A stretch of DNA of 64,000 nucleotides from positions 56,310,228 to 56,374,227 of the forward strand of contig OX638369.1 of the NCBI GenBank assembly GCA_951812925.1, read 5' to 3'. The DNA is from Calliopum simillimum. Lineage: Eukaryota > Arthropoda > Insecta > Diptera > Lauxaniidae. Under the pieces are notes generated by a model, which was given only the letters and a program-made list of their open reading frames with translations, was not told where the DNA came from and did no database searches. The stretch's first letter is position 1. Each line of letters begins with the position of its first letter. The position numbers and the translations under genes were made by a program. Positions 23,987-35,515 of the stretch are shown one piece after another.

Positions 23987-25210
23987 TAGACCGGTTCGAC
24001 TTTGTATAAAGCAAAAAAAAAAAAAAAACAACATCCCGAAATCATCCGAGAAAAACCAAGAAGCACTTTTGATTCTACTGAAGGCCCATTTTGGCTAAAA
24101 AACATGTCTTTTGGTCATAACTTTTTTTCATTACAAAATGCATAACCGAGGATGCTTTAGAAATAAAGACTATGTTTTTACAAAAACTTTTGCGTTAAAA
24201 ATTATAAATAAGTTTGCGTTTTTTTACATTTTTCAATTACGCGGTCGAAAACACGATTTTTTACTCAAAAGCAAGGCATCTTGCGAAAAAAGGTTATAAA
24301 CGGTGCTGGGCAAAACGCAGCCCGAGGGCAGCTTCATATCAAAGGGAGGACTTTTTGTGTATCTTTTCGTATTGGTATTGGTGCCCAGCACTGGTTATAG
24401 GCAAAAATTTTAATTTTATTTTTTTTTTTTTTTTCATTTATTTATTGAATCTTCTCATCTTAGGAGATTAACAATAAGTTTAAAAATCTTGAGGCAAAAA
24501 ATGCTTGAAGTTATCCTAAAAATACGAGTGAATTTTTTCAGAATTTTTTGAGATAATTTATAATTTTTCAAAACTTGGTCAAAAAAATAAAAATTCCAAA
24601 AACTCTCAAAAAAATCGCACCTATTCGCTGAAGGATTCTAAGCATTTTACGTTTTGTGAAATTTTTTCGTAGATGCCTTGGTTTTGAGTAAACCTAGCAT
24701 TTTGCTGACGAACGTAAGCTTGACAGCTCAAAACTCAATTTGATAAATTTTTGAATAACAATAAAATATCGCAAAAAATTCTGAAAAAATTCAGTCGTAT
24801 TTTTAGGATAATTCTAAGCATTTTTGCCATATATCCTTTTTTGCGTAAGATGCCTTGCTTTTGAGTAAAAAATCGTTTTTTCAACCGCGTAATTGAAAAA
24901 CGTTAAAAAAATCGATTTTGGCACGTAATTTTATCTATACCCCCAAAAAAAATTTATAATTTTTAAACGCCAAAATTTTTGTAAAAACTATAGTCTTTAG
25001 TTCCCTTGGGTACCCATTTTGTAATAAAAAAAAAAGTTTTGACCAAAAATCATGTTTTTTAAGCCAAAATGGGCCTTCAGTAGAATCAAAAGTGCTACAT
25101 TGGTTTTTCTCGGAACAAAAAAAAAAAAAAAATTATGCAAATATCGTTTTTAAGAGTCCTTCTAATTTTTGAGCCGATGTCGGGATGATTCCAAGCATCG
25201 ACTCTGTCTA
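23987..25210. mobile_element. hAT-like foldback element FB1
   Basis: A 1.2-kb element with weak terminal repeats (TAGACCGGTTCGA against TAGACAGAGTCGA) and flanking 8-mers ATGTATGT and ATGCATGT (7 of 8 identical). Inside, a long inverted repeat runs from about 24050-24300 (plus its continuation after 24393) to about 24840-25120. Both arms carry the core module found in other elements of this window (TCTAAGCATTTT, CGTAAGATGCC, TGAGTAAA). No coding sequence. The left arm is interrupted by a 93-bp insertion. Confidence 0.78.
24300..24393. mobile_element. nested 93-bp MITE in the left arm of FB1
   Basis: The ends are inverted copies of GTGCTGGGCA. The insert is flanked by GGTTATAA on the left and GGTTATAG on the right. 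The uninterrupted right arm of FB1 shows the corresponding empty site (GCAAAAAAGGATATATGGC when reversed), which confirms an insertion with a duplication of about 8 bp. Confidence 0.75.
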
Positions 25211-25321
25211 ATGCATGTTGAAAAAGTTAAAGAAAGTATTGAGAAAGTCCAAAAAAGTTTAGAAAGCCGAGAAATGTTGATTAGCTCGAAGAATGTTGAG
25301 AAAGTCAATAAATTTTGTTAA

Positions 25322-27385
25322 CCCTTTCAGGACCATAGGGACATATGTGTCCCAAGACAAAAATAAATTATATTTAAATAAGTAAGAAACCGATACATGT
25401 AATTTTGACATTTATCAGTTCCTAAACGCTTCCTTCATTCCTATTAAATCTGGCAACACCATCATAAGCACCGTTATTTTTGTATGGTCATTCTAATGTG
25501 ACAGTTTGTGTGGTGAACTATTGCTATACTTTACAGCAGAATTTATGGGTGTTTAATTGTTTTTAATCATATTATAGTGTGAAATAATTGTTGACATGTA
25601 AATAAATGGTTGTTTTATACATTAATTGAACCGTTATTTAAGTTTAGTATATTGATAAATCATAAAGTTCAAAATGGGACACCAGTGTCCCTATGGTCGT
25701 AAAGAGTAACTTTTCAACTCACTTTTGTACTACAATTTTACCAATTTCACAGGCAATCAAAATAAAAAAATTTAATGAACCTGTTAGTAGACATAAATAC
25801 TGTTACGTACTTTTTGACATTGAATTCGAATCCGAGGCCAGAATTGCTCATATACTTCAGGATTTTGAGATATCCGTGCTTGAAGCTGAGAAAGCGCTGT
25901 TTTCAATCTTGCGGTGTAGTTCCAGGAGATGGTTTATTTAAATTCTTTTGATGGCATCAAATAGCCCTAACCTTACCTATCAAACCATACCTTTAAATTT
26001 TTTCCATTGGACCCTTACTTTCCGAGTTATCACCCTTTCACAGTGGGCTCCTACGTGTTTTGAGTTTGACTTTGTTGACGACAAAATCGGGGTATTGGGA
26101 TGTGTTCGCACATATTTCAGGATTACAAAACTGCTTCAAGTAAAATCGGAGCTGATCGGTTTCGTAAGTTACAACCAATTACATATTTTTTTCTTTTATA
26201 CTGTGCAGTAAAAAATAAATTAGTTCCCTATGAAGGATAAACTGATAAGCAACTCCTTACATTTTCCTCTCCTCAACATTTGTTTCTAAAATGTCCGTCC
26301 CTTATCTCAACCTCCTAGGGGGGCTCTCATGCAAATTTACCTGAAAATGTAAATGTAATGCATTTTTAAAATGATCATAGCTTTGTAATGGAAAATAATA
26401 CGAGCTCATTTTGTAACTCATTGTGAAGACTAAGAAATGTACTAAATAATACAGTTAATATAAAATAACATAACAATTTCATTCGTCCTATATTTAACCC
26501 CAAATATAGCCAAAAACCGATTTTTAGCACTTTTTCAACTTTTAAGGTTAAGATATTTTGGTAAATACAAAAGAAATTGATGTAATTCAAATTGAGTTTT
26601 AAAGAAAAAAATTGGATCTTTCATCTTCTGTATCAGGTTTTAGGACTTACAATTATCTGGTCTTATTATATAACATCAAAAATTACGAAAAATCGTCATT
26701 AGTTTTTTTTATATGTTAGAATATCTCAAAAACTATATGCGATAGAGCAATTCTGTGACCGGATTCAGATTTAGATTCGGAAAATCCATTATAGATGACA
26801 ATTTTTGCCTTAATTTCTTGTTATTTTTAAAGGTTTTGGGCCAATTTGCAAAAAAAAAAAAATACTTTTTTACAATATTGCAAAGGACTACAAATGGTTT
26901 GATTTCAGAACCCTGTTTTTTAGATTCCATAAGTGCTCACGAGTAATTCTGCTTGATTTCGTGTTGAATCCATGACATTTTGATTTAAACTTTTTTGTTA
27001 CTTTACAGTAGAAAATAAAAATCCATGTAATTGGCTGTAACTTTCGAAACCGATCAGCTCCGATTTTACTTGAAGCAGTTTTATAATCCTGAAGTGAGTA
27101 CGAACACATCCCCATACCACGATTTTGTCGTCAATAAAGTCAAACTCAAAACACGTAGGAGCCCACTGTGCTTTGAAATAAAGGCATATTTTCCCCATAT
27201 AAAAATGTATGGGGAAAAGTCTCCCTTAACGACCATAGGGACACATATGTCCCAGAAAATTCCAGAAAAACCGTTAACATTTTTTGAATTTTTATTTTAA
27301 AATATGTTTTCTGGACGCGCAATAGACCATTATAAATAGCTAACATGGTTGCATAAGCTTCCAATTCCTTACGGTCCTGAAAGGG
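25322..27385. mobile_element. piggyBac-like non-autonomous element
   Basis: Inverted ends CCCTTTCAGGACC are each flanked outside by TTAA (25318-25321 and 27386-27389), the target site characteristic of piggyBac elements. The outer ends also share a CATAGGGACA and TGTCCC segment at 25333 and about 27230. No transposase frame is present. The inside contains an inverted repeat (26042-26215 and 27003-27175) sharing CCTACGTGTTTTGAGTTTGA and TCGGAGCTGATCGGTTTCG. Confidence 0.85.
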
Positions 27386-28366
27386 TTAAAAAAGTTGAAA
27401 AATGTTGATACAGAAATTGGAAAAATGTTGAAAAAGAGAAAAACTGGCAAAAAAATGTTAAAAAGTATGAGAATGCTGAGAAAATGCTGAAGAAGATGAA
27501 AAATTCCAATAAAAGAGGAAATTGTTGATTTAGCATAAAAGCAGAGAAAGTCGAAAAATGTTGAGAAAATATGTTGGAAAAATTTAAGAAAAGGTTAAGT
27601 ACGTCAAAAAATGTTAACAAGGTCGAATGATGTTGAGGAAGTGAATATATTTTGTCAAATATCAAAAAGTCGAAAAATGATAATAAAGCGAAAAATGTTG
27701 AGAAAGTTGAATAACGATGAGAAGGTCAATAAATTGTGTCAATGGTGAAAAATGTTGAGAGAATCGCTAAATATTGAGGTAATCGAAAAAAGTTGGAAGT
27801 ATCAATGAATTGTGTCAAAGTTGAAATATGTTGAGACACTCGAAAAAAGCTGGTTAATTAAAATATGTCGGAAAAGTTACAGAAAATGTTTATAATGTCG
27901 AAAAATGTTGAGAAATTCCAATACATATAAGAAAGTCAAAGGTGAAAAATATTGAGAGAGCTGTAAAATATTTAAGATACTGGAAAATAGTTCGGAAAGT
28001 TAATAAAAGTTGTCAAAGTTGAAAATTGTTAAGAAAGTCGAAAAATATTGAGAAAATCGAAATTAAAAAGGAAAAATTTTGAAGGTCTAGAATGTTGAGA
28101 AAGTAATAATGCTGAAATAGTCGAAAAATTTCGTTTTATGCAAAAAATGTTGAGAACTCTGTGAAATTCGAAAAATTTTGGCAAAATCGAAAAATATTTT
28201 GTAGCTCGAAAAATTTTAAATACCCCGAACAACCGGTTATTTTTATCTCTGTACCCGTGCAAAAATGTTGAGAATTTCGTCTTTTCGAATTTTAAAAACG
28301 AATTTTTTCAGAAAATGCTAATAACTTCATAGCTAGAGAGCCAGCGCCGAATTCGGGTAGAGGGGC

Positions 28367-28894
28367 GTGTCGCTTCCCATTTTTTTATTGGATACTATTT
28401 CCTCAAGTATTGTTCATATATGTACTAAATTTCATCTTCCTATGTCAAATAGTTTCAAAGACAAGAATGATTGTTTCCTTATTTTCATACAAATTTGTCT
28501 TTTACTGCAGTTGGTTTATAGCTATGCTAAAGGGGCATTGGGTGAGGGGGAGTTGTAGCCACTATACAAAAAAAAAAAAAAAAAAAACACTTAAAATACT
28601 ATATCTCTGCAGGTATACCATATTTTGTTATAAAACCTGGTACGTGGATACATTTTTTTTTACTGCCAATCAACGTGCAAAAAGTGGAGTGGATTGAGTA
28701 AGAGGGTGTTGCATCCGTCATACAAAAAATTACTTTAAATGCTATATCTCTGTAGGAATTACAGCTTTTGTTATAAAACTTGGTACATAACTATAAATAG
28801 TATCAACCATTAGCCTTACAAAAAATTGCAAGGATCGGACATGATGTTGTTGCGCACGCTATACAAAAAAATTAATTTAAATGATAAATCTCTG
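28367..28894. repeat. inverted copy of the 12-kb interspersed repeat
   Basis: Read on the minus strand this gives units with ACCAAGTTTTATAAC, AGAGATATAGCATTT and GGATGCAAC, matching the units at 12050-12450. About three units are present. The repeat is cut at its right side by the MITE at 28895. Confidence 0.7.
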
Positions 28895-29336
28895 CACAGT
28901 AAAAATTTTAGTTTAATTTTAAAACCAAAAAATATTTACATAGAATAGTGTCAAAAAAAGTTTTAATTTTAAACAATTTTGGAGTAAGTAAAGAGAGAGA
29001 GAAAAATCAAAAAATTATTTTAGTTTTAAAAAATAATTGAAAAAAAAAAAAAAAAACAAACCATCCATACTGAGATTTGAACCAAGGGTACAATATCTTA
29101 TACCTATGTAGATAAATTACGAAGTATTGAGCTCATTCGGCTATTAAGCTTATTGACGTAGTTGTGTGAAATATGTATAGGTATGAGCAATTGAAAAAAA
29201 AAAAATTTTTTTTTTTGTTTTGTTCAGGTTCTTTTTTTTGCTCTTTTGATTAATAAAATTTTGAAACTCAAAAGTCTCTCCAAGTTTAAAATCAATACCA
29301 AATGGAATCAAAAGTTAACTGTCATTTTTTACTGTG
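28895..29336. mobile_element. 442-bp MITE with CACAGTAAAAA ends
   Basis: The inverted ends are CACAGTAAAAA (left) and the same motif with one more A on the right. There is no coding. A target duplication is unclear, but the left flank is the middle of the repeat at 28367 (ATCTCTGCA), showing insertion into it. The interior contains tRNA-like promoter boxes on the minus strand. Confidence 0.65.
29062..29150 (-). other. tRNA-like sequence within the MITE
   Basis: The minus strand contains GGTTCAAATCT (29073-29083), a perfect B-box type motif, and upstream TAGCCGAATGA (29133-29143), which fits an A box at ten of eleven positions. Acceptor and anticodon stems are not convincing, so this is a tRNA-derived or SINE-like fragment rather than a tRNA gene. 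Confidence 0.45.
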
Positions 29337-30864
29337 TGCATCTGTAGCAGCTTTCGTTCAAATCGAACTCATAGCGCCACCTGCAGAAAAAGGGCAGAAT
29401 AACGTTTGCCGGGACCGCTAGTTTTTCCATATAAATAGCGTTTTTCCTACCTTCAACGGCCTTGCGGCACAGTTAAATATTTTCCGATCGGGACTAAAAT
29501 TTTTACGCTTGATACTTACACCCATGGGAAACTTTTTAGCTCCTGGGAGCAAGGGTTTTTAATTTTTAATTTTAACGATAGGTCTAAATATAGTCTTGCT
29601 AAATGGAAGACTATTTTGAGCTACTATCGAGTGAATATCAAGGTTGAATACTCTTATTAGTATTGTTAGTGCGAAATGATATCCTTAGCAGAGGTCTTGA
29701 CTCCACTAATCATTGCATATTGCATCCAATAGTCTTTTTAGTGAGTACATAAAAGAGCTTACTTACACAAATAATGCATGCATACGCGCTCGAGCCCAGA
29801 GTTTTATTTCTTGAGAGTACTGATAACAAAGGCATCTATTGCCGAATTAACAAGTCTGAAGCCAAAGCCACCTGAGATATCGAAAATTTAGATCGATCTA
29901 TCCTTAAATGCCGTTAATATATGAGCTGTGTATATCCGCTATTGCGTTTCTTCTTGTCATTCCCTATTTCACTTATATGCCCCAGAGTCATTATTATAGC
30001 CTGGCTGATTGGCTGGCTTAAATGTACCATCAACACCATTAATACGAAAATGGAAAAAACAAAAAAAAAAAAAAATCGACAAAATACGCCATGTTGAGAA
30101 TGACGTTCAAATTTAATTGTTTTCCAAGAAGAAGTGTAAGGCATGAACACCAACGAGCAACAACGATCGTATTGCCACCAACATGGTGGCTTAAACGCAG
30201 ACCCAACCAACTACCAAAAGTAACAGTTTTTTCGGCTATTCATGTTGCTGCTGCACACACACATTCTATCGCTCACACTCTCATGCTTTATATGTGATTA
30301 GGGCAATTTGGTTTTTATAAATATTAATGCCCAAAAGCTATTTAGAAGTGTTACCTAGGAGGTCCATTTTAAATTCTTGCATTTCATATTTTTCACCTTT
30401 GAATTTTTCTCTTTTTTTGTTTTGTTGTTATTGTGTTTTTTTGGTCGACATGGTTCACGCACTTTTAGCCAAAACAGGGGCGTTTAGTTACGCTTTGATG
30501 ACAAAGTTGATTTCAGTTTTTTTTTGTTTTTTGTTAAAATTTATGTTTCCTTTTAAAATTTTTTACCATAGTCCATAGAAAATATTAATATAAAAAAAAA
30601 GAACAAAATTTATAAATTTTAAAATTGAAAAATTCTGAATTTGAATGCTCGGTTACGCTTAGCAGTTAAATTTATGTAACGTAAAAAAGGTGCAAAACTT
30701 TTCTTTACATTATCGATAAATGATTCGGTTTTTATGCTTAGTATTTTAATTGAGTTGTAACTGTTAATGTAATTTAACTTTAGTATTCTATCCGCACAAA
30801 TAGTTTACTTCTTTTTTGGATTAATGTGAAATCTTTAAATATCTGTAGCATCTTTGAAGAGAAT
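29337..30864. other. no recognised gene
   Basis: Mixed sequence. 29930-30300 has near-average GC and may be single-copy. No domains or terminal repeats seen. Confidence 0.35.
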
Positions 30865-30865
30865 T

Positions 30866-31181
30866 ACACAGGCCCACAAAAAAAAAAAAAAAAGTACCAT
30901 GCGCGAAAGATGAGACCACCTGAACTTTATGTTTTCGGGGTTGCTGAGTCCGAATATGGTGTCAGAATAGCGGAGTTGGTTCGAGTTTTTTCACAAATCA
31001 GAAATAATGATGAAAAAAATCTCAAATTTTTTAGCATAATTGTTGATTTCTGAAATAACGCGAACCAACTTCGCTATTCTGGCACCATATTCGGATTCAG
31101 CGACCCCGAAAACATAAAGTTCAGGTGGTCTCATCTTTCGCGCATGGTACTTTTTTTTTTTTCGTGGGCCTAGGCCTGTGT
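30866..31181. mobile_element. foldback MITE, about 316 bp
   Basis: The ends read ACACAGGCC in inverted orientation. The arms (about 30866-30990 and 31062-31181) are nearly identical inverted copies containing GTACCATGCGCGAAAGATGA and GAACTTTATGTTTTCGGGGT. The loop is about 70 bp. No coding; a 75-codon frame across the left arm is incidental. The extra TAGGCC in the right end marks a small duplication. Confidence 0.8.
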
Positions 31182-31189
31182 TATCATTT

Positions 31190-32150
31190 CCAGACCTTGA
31201 AACTTTTACAGTATCATTCGAAAACTTCTACGTACAAAAATTTTTTTAGAATATTAAGAAAACTTTTGTCATAAAAACGTTTATTTCAAAAGATTTTTTT
31301 GGTACAAGTCAAAAATTTTTTAAGAATAAAAATCATAAAAAAACGTAAAAACTTAGTTTTTTTGTGTAATTTTTAAACCAGTTTTTTTCAATTTTTATTT
31401 TTAAAAGAATTTTTTTTTTTTTTTTAGTTTTTCGGAAAGTCTAGAAAGAAGTCAAGAAATACATGAAAAAATTATTTTCTAAAGAAAATGTATTGAATCA
31501 AATATTATTTCAAAAACTAAAAAGTTATTTTAAAGCTTTGGCAAAAATTTTTCAAAAATTTTATATCAAACTCTAGTCACTTCTGAACTCCCTTAACTTT
31601 TTAAGTATTGTAGAAGGGCAGTATGATATGCTGAATAAAGGAATATATTATCTTAAGGCACGGTAAGGTTATATTGAAAAGGCTTGTAAGTAAACAAAGG
31701 ATTGCAAATGCACACAGACAAACAAAGATAGAAATGGAAAGCACCGCTGTGCCTAAGCCCACAATCTATGTAATGAATTATGGGAAGTAACGAGTACTTA
31801 TATTGACTGAGTAAGCCAGATATTAAAGAAAGTACTTTTTATGGAGGGTGCTCTAGCCCCTCCCGAAATTTTGTAATTACTTTGCAAGATAAGGTATGTG
31901 TAACATTTATTTCGTTATTTTGAACAAAAGAGCTCGAGAGTCGGGCACCTCTCGAAACATATTCCTATCTACGCCCTTGTCTCCAACTATACAAAGTTGC
32001 TCCTATAGACATCAAGATGATTAATGAAAAGGGGTTCCATACTTTCGTCCTTACCCCCCTATAAACAGCTTCTGCATAAGTCATTATATGGACACTATGT
32101 ATATATATATATGAGGGAAAACACATTTCATGAAAAGGGTGTTTTAAAAG
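31190..32150. other. no recognised gene; possible MITE end near 31970
   Basis: AT-rich with several poly(A)/poly(T) runs. The motif ATCTACGCCCTTG at about 31966-31978 resembles the CAAGGGCGTA ends of the element at 43691, but no partner end was found. Confidence 0.35.
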
Positions 32151-32160
32151 TACTTTAAAT

Positions 32161-32613
32161 TAAAGCATAATTTATAAGCTTGAAAATGATGTATGATGAT
32201 GATTCGGTCGCTAGATGAGTGTTTTTGGTTTTTGAGTTTTTGAACGCCCGCGGCAGATAAAACTCTTTGTTTACTCAAGAGGAAGGCATCTTACGAAAAA
32301 AGTGTACTAGGCATAAAATGCTTAGAATCGTCTAAAAAATACGTGCGAAATTTTTGGGAACTTTTTGGAAAGTTAAAAAAATTTTTTTTTTTTCTTTGAA
32401 TAGTTTTTTAAAAAATTTTGCAAAAAAAAAAATTCTCAAAAATTATTCAAAAAAAAAAAAAAAGTTTAAAAAAATTCCAAAAAAATTCACACGTATTACT
32501 TGAACGATTCTAAGCATTTTATGCTAAGGCGTTCAAAAACCAAAAACACTCATCTAGTGACCGAGTACCATCTTGAGTCATACATCATTTTAAAGCTTAT
32601 AAATTATGCTTCT
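32161..32613. repeat. foldback element carrying the core module
   Basis: The outer arms (32161-32246 and 32529-32613) are inverted copies sharing AAGCATAATTTATAAGCTT, ATGATGTATGA and AGATGAGTGTTTTTGGTTTT. Inside the left arm lies ACTCAAGAGGAAGGCATCTT followed by ACGAAAAAAGTG, and AATGCTTAGAATCGT, the core module shared with FB1, FB2 and FB3. The right arm keeps only CGATTCTAAGCATTTTATGC, so part of its copy was lost. The outer ends were not resolved. Confidence 0.7.
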
Positions 32614-32619
32614 AAGGGG

Positions 32620-33985
32620 GTTTTTTTTAAAAAAAAGTTCAAAAGTATTTTTAAGTGCAAAAAATTTTGGTGAAAAAACATTTTTTTCACCAAGTAATAT
32701 TTGTTTATAAAAAGAACACTTAAAAATGAATGGGACCATTTACTTATAGATATCAATCTTTAACAAAAGGTCGAACAAAAAATTTACCAAGTATTGATTG
32801 TTTTTTATTTCTTATTTAATATAAGATGTTTTCAAAATAGTGTCAGTATGTGTTTGAAGTTTTTCAATGCATGTTGAATATTTTGTATGACTTTTTGTTT
32901 GAAATTAATGTACTTAGATAGAGTAAGCTCAATGTCTAAGACGTTTGACTGATAACCTGGGGGAGTATGTTCAAATCACAGATCATAAAGTTTTTTTTTT
33001 AATTATTTTATTTTTTAGAGTGCATTCGCATCCCGACAAGGTTTTTATTAAGTTATAGCAAATATTTGACTTGGCATCAAACCGATATAATTTTTGGCCC
33101 AATCAACAATATTTCAAGGTCGAATTTAAAGCATATTAATGTGTGCCGAAATTTGTTAATCATTAACAAATATTTTCTAGAATGTTCACTCAAATATATT
33201 TCTTTGAGGGAAACATACTCTTTTCTTAGTGCACAACATAAAATTTCTAGAACAAATATTTCGCCATTTGATATTCACAAAAAATTAATTTCTAGTCATG
33301 AAAATTTTCTTAAAAAATTGCTATTTTTGTTCCAAAACAGCAACAAGTTTAATATCTGGACCGAATTCTCCTAAGAATATGATGTTGGCCTAGATATTCT
33401 CTACAAAGGTTGATTAAATGACATCTCCGAAAAAAACCAATAGTCTCGAAGTTACGGGCAGTTAAAATGATTCGCCTTTTTTAAGTAGGTATATTTTTCA
33501 AGCATTGATCAAAGACCGGTCGAAATTGTATTTTTTGGCTTTTATTTTATGAATGTGGGCGGGAAGCAAACAAAATCACATTTTTGCACATTTCATATAC
33601 CTCTTGGGCATCCTGTGGGTTAGTAATGAATACAAAGAAATAGTACTGGAGGGGGCCCGATATATAATTACCCCCGGGCCCGGATTTTCTCTCCACGGCC
33701 TTGGCTATCATGCAATTCTAATCATCTATTTTTTTTTTTTTTTTTCAAAGTAATTTTTTGTCGTTTAGCTGCCAAGTTTTTCACAGACAGTTTCACAAGT
33801 TTTGCTAAATCAGATTATTTTCAATATATGATGGCAGACTGTCGTTTCAACTACGGTCCAGTGGGATCATTTAGTGGCTTCATTATTCTAAATACTGATT
33901 TTTCATATTTTTGCCAAATGGGGTAGACTCAGTTCTTACTCATTAGTTATAAATAAGCTTTTTTAAAAAATATAGTCTGCCACTT
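32620..33985. other. no recognised gene
   Basis: AT-rich mixture. A small C/G-rich hairpin-like patch lies at 33650-33700. The frames seen have no recognised domain. Confidence 0.35.
32922..32984 (+). other. tRNA-like fragment
   Basis: The order AAGCTCAATG, GTTTGACTGATAACC and GTTCAAATC matches the D-arm, anticodon-arm and T-arm order of a tRNA. The acceptor ends do not pair convincingly, so this is a tRNA-derived relic or SINE head. Confidence 0.45.
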
Positions 33986-34285
33986 ATACACATAGCTATG
34001 GAAAAAGAAATAGCACGATTGAGTTAATTTAAAAAAAATGTATTTTACTAAGTTTGTTGAATGAATATGTTTGGATTATTGAAGTGAAAAATTAATTTGG
34101 AGTCCATAGGCTTCAAAAAACCACTTAGTTAAAGTATTTTCATTCATTTAGCTCTGTTAAAGTCATTTAAGCGTTTGAAGATGCAGAAGCACTTGGAAAC
34201 AAAAATAGCACACTTGTGAAGTCCTATGGCAAAGGAAAGTAACTATACTGAATAACCTGCTTAAAACAACTTGTAATTACTTACA

Positions 34286-34745
34286 GCGTTAGTATTTTGT
34301 GGTTTGGCCACGATTCTTGATTGTTTCGCGACATCTACGAGACAAGCTCTCCACAAGTTTTTGGTATTTGCTCTTTAGAATGGAATACCAAGCTTCCGGA
34401 ACTCCTGCCCAAAGTTCTTCCAAATTTTTATAGTTTTTCTGCCCAATAATATTTTTCACATAATTCCGAAGGTTCTCTATTGGGTTTAGATCAGGTCTTT
34501 GAGCTGGCCAGTCCAAAACTTACATTTTTTCAGCCTCTACCCAATTTTGCACTAATTTAGCTGAATGTTTTGGATCATTATCCTGCATAAAGATACAATT
34601 AACTGACATGTAATAAGCCTAAGTATCTGAATTGATCCAATTTGTAATCACTTTTGACTAATCGTCCCACTACATGCCAAAAAAATGCGCTCCATATTAT
34701 GACACAACTTCCACCGAGCTTAACGGTTATTTTGGTGATCTTTGA
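34286..34745 (-). pseudogene. Tc1-like transposase C-terminal half, left arm
   Basis: On the minus strand the frame shows MSVNCIFMQDNDPKHSAK with the second catalytic aspartate, then after an in-frame TAA (34520-34522) DWPAQRPDLNPIENL with the third acidic residue of the DD34E triad, and the C-terminus CRETIKNRG. The N-terminal DNA-binding half is absent. The family normally encodes about 340 residues. Confidence 0.82.
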
Positions 34746-34750
34746 ATTGA

Positions 34751-35215
34751 ATGCACGATAAAAGTAGTGTCATGGTATGGGACGCATTTTCTTGGAATAG
34801 AATGGGACGATTAGTCAAAAGTGATTATAAATTGGACCAATTCGGATACTTAGGCTTACTCCGAAACACGATGGAGCCATTTTCATTTGATTCCATGTCA
34901 GTTAATGTATCTTTATGCAGGATAATGATCCAAAGCATTCATTCAGTGCAAAATTTGGTAGAGGCTGAAAAAATTTAAGTTTTGGACTGGCCAGCTCAAA
35001 GACCTGATATAAACCCAATAGAGAACCTTCGAAATTATGTTAACAAAATAATATTGGGCAGAAAAACTGTAAAAATTTGGAAGAATTTTGGGCAGGAATT
35101 CGAGAAGCTTGGTATTCCATTCTAAAGAGCAAAAACCAAAATCTTGTGGAAAGCTTGCTTCGTAGATGTTGCGAAACAATCAAAAATCGTAGCCACACCA
35201 CAAAATGCTAACGCT
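34751..35215 (+). pseudogene. Tc1-like transposase C-terminal half, right arm
   Basis: This is the mirror copy of the left arm. It reads SVMVWDAFSW and GRLVKSDY, passes the second catalytic region with frame damage, and reaches the same nonsense codon (34976-34978) before VLDWPAQRPDINPIENL. It then drifts out of frame. Sequence loss relative to the left arm is small, chiefly point changes and short indels. Confidence 0.8.
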
Positions 35216-35515
35216 GTAAGTAGTTGCAAGTTGTTTTAAGCATGTTATTCAATATGGTTGCATTCTTTTTCCACAGGACTTTGCAAGTGTGCTATTTCTG
35301 TTTCCAGGTGTTTCTGCATCTTCAAACGCTTAAATGACTTTAACAGAGCTAAATGAAGGAAAATATTTTAAGTAAGTGTTTTTTTTAAGCCTATGGACTC
35401 CAAATTAATTTTTCACTTCAATAATCCAAACATATTCATTCAACAAACTTAGTAAAATACATTTTTTTTTTTTAATTAACTCAATCGTGCTATTTCTTTT
35501 TCCATAGCTGTATAT

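Larger units (their letters stand above)
23878..28285. repeat. minisatellite block B, split by two transposons
   Basis: The 19-20-bp unit (GAAAAATGTTGAGAAAGTC type) occupies 23878-23978, 25219-25317 and 27390-28285. The gaps are exactly filled by a hAT-like foldback element and a piggyBac-like element, each with target duplications. The block was therefore one array of about 1.1 kb before the insertions. Confidence 0.85.
33989..35510. mobile_element. Tc1-like palindromic (foldback) element
   Basis: Two 5'-truncated Tc1-like copies are joined head to head at about 34750, giving arms of about 755 bp with almost no spacer. The outer ends (CATAGCTATGGAAAAAGAAA left, CAGCTATGG and following on the right when inverted) lie next to TA. 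Each arm ends in the transposase 3' half. The arms share the same nonsense codon, so the palindrome was made from one already inactive copy. Confidence 0.82.

Noticed and set aside
27369..28262. Minus-strand frames rich in F, S and L over the minisatellite
   Set aside because: They follow the 19-20-bp repeat in one frame and drift with its indels, so they are not genes.
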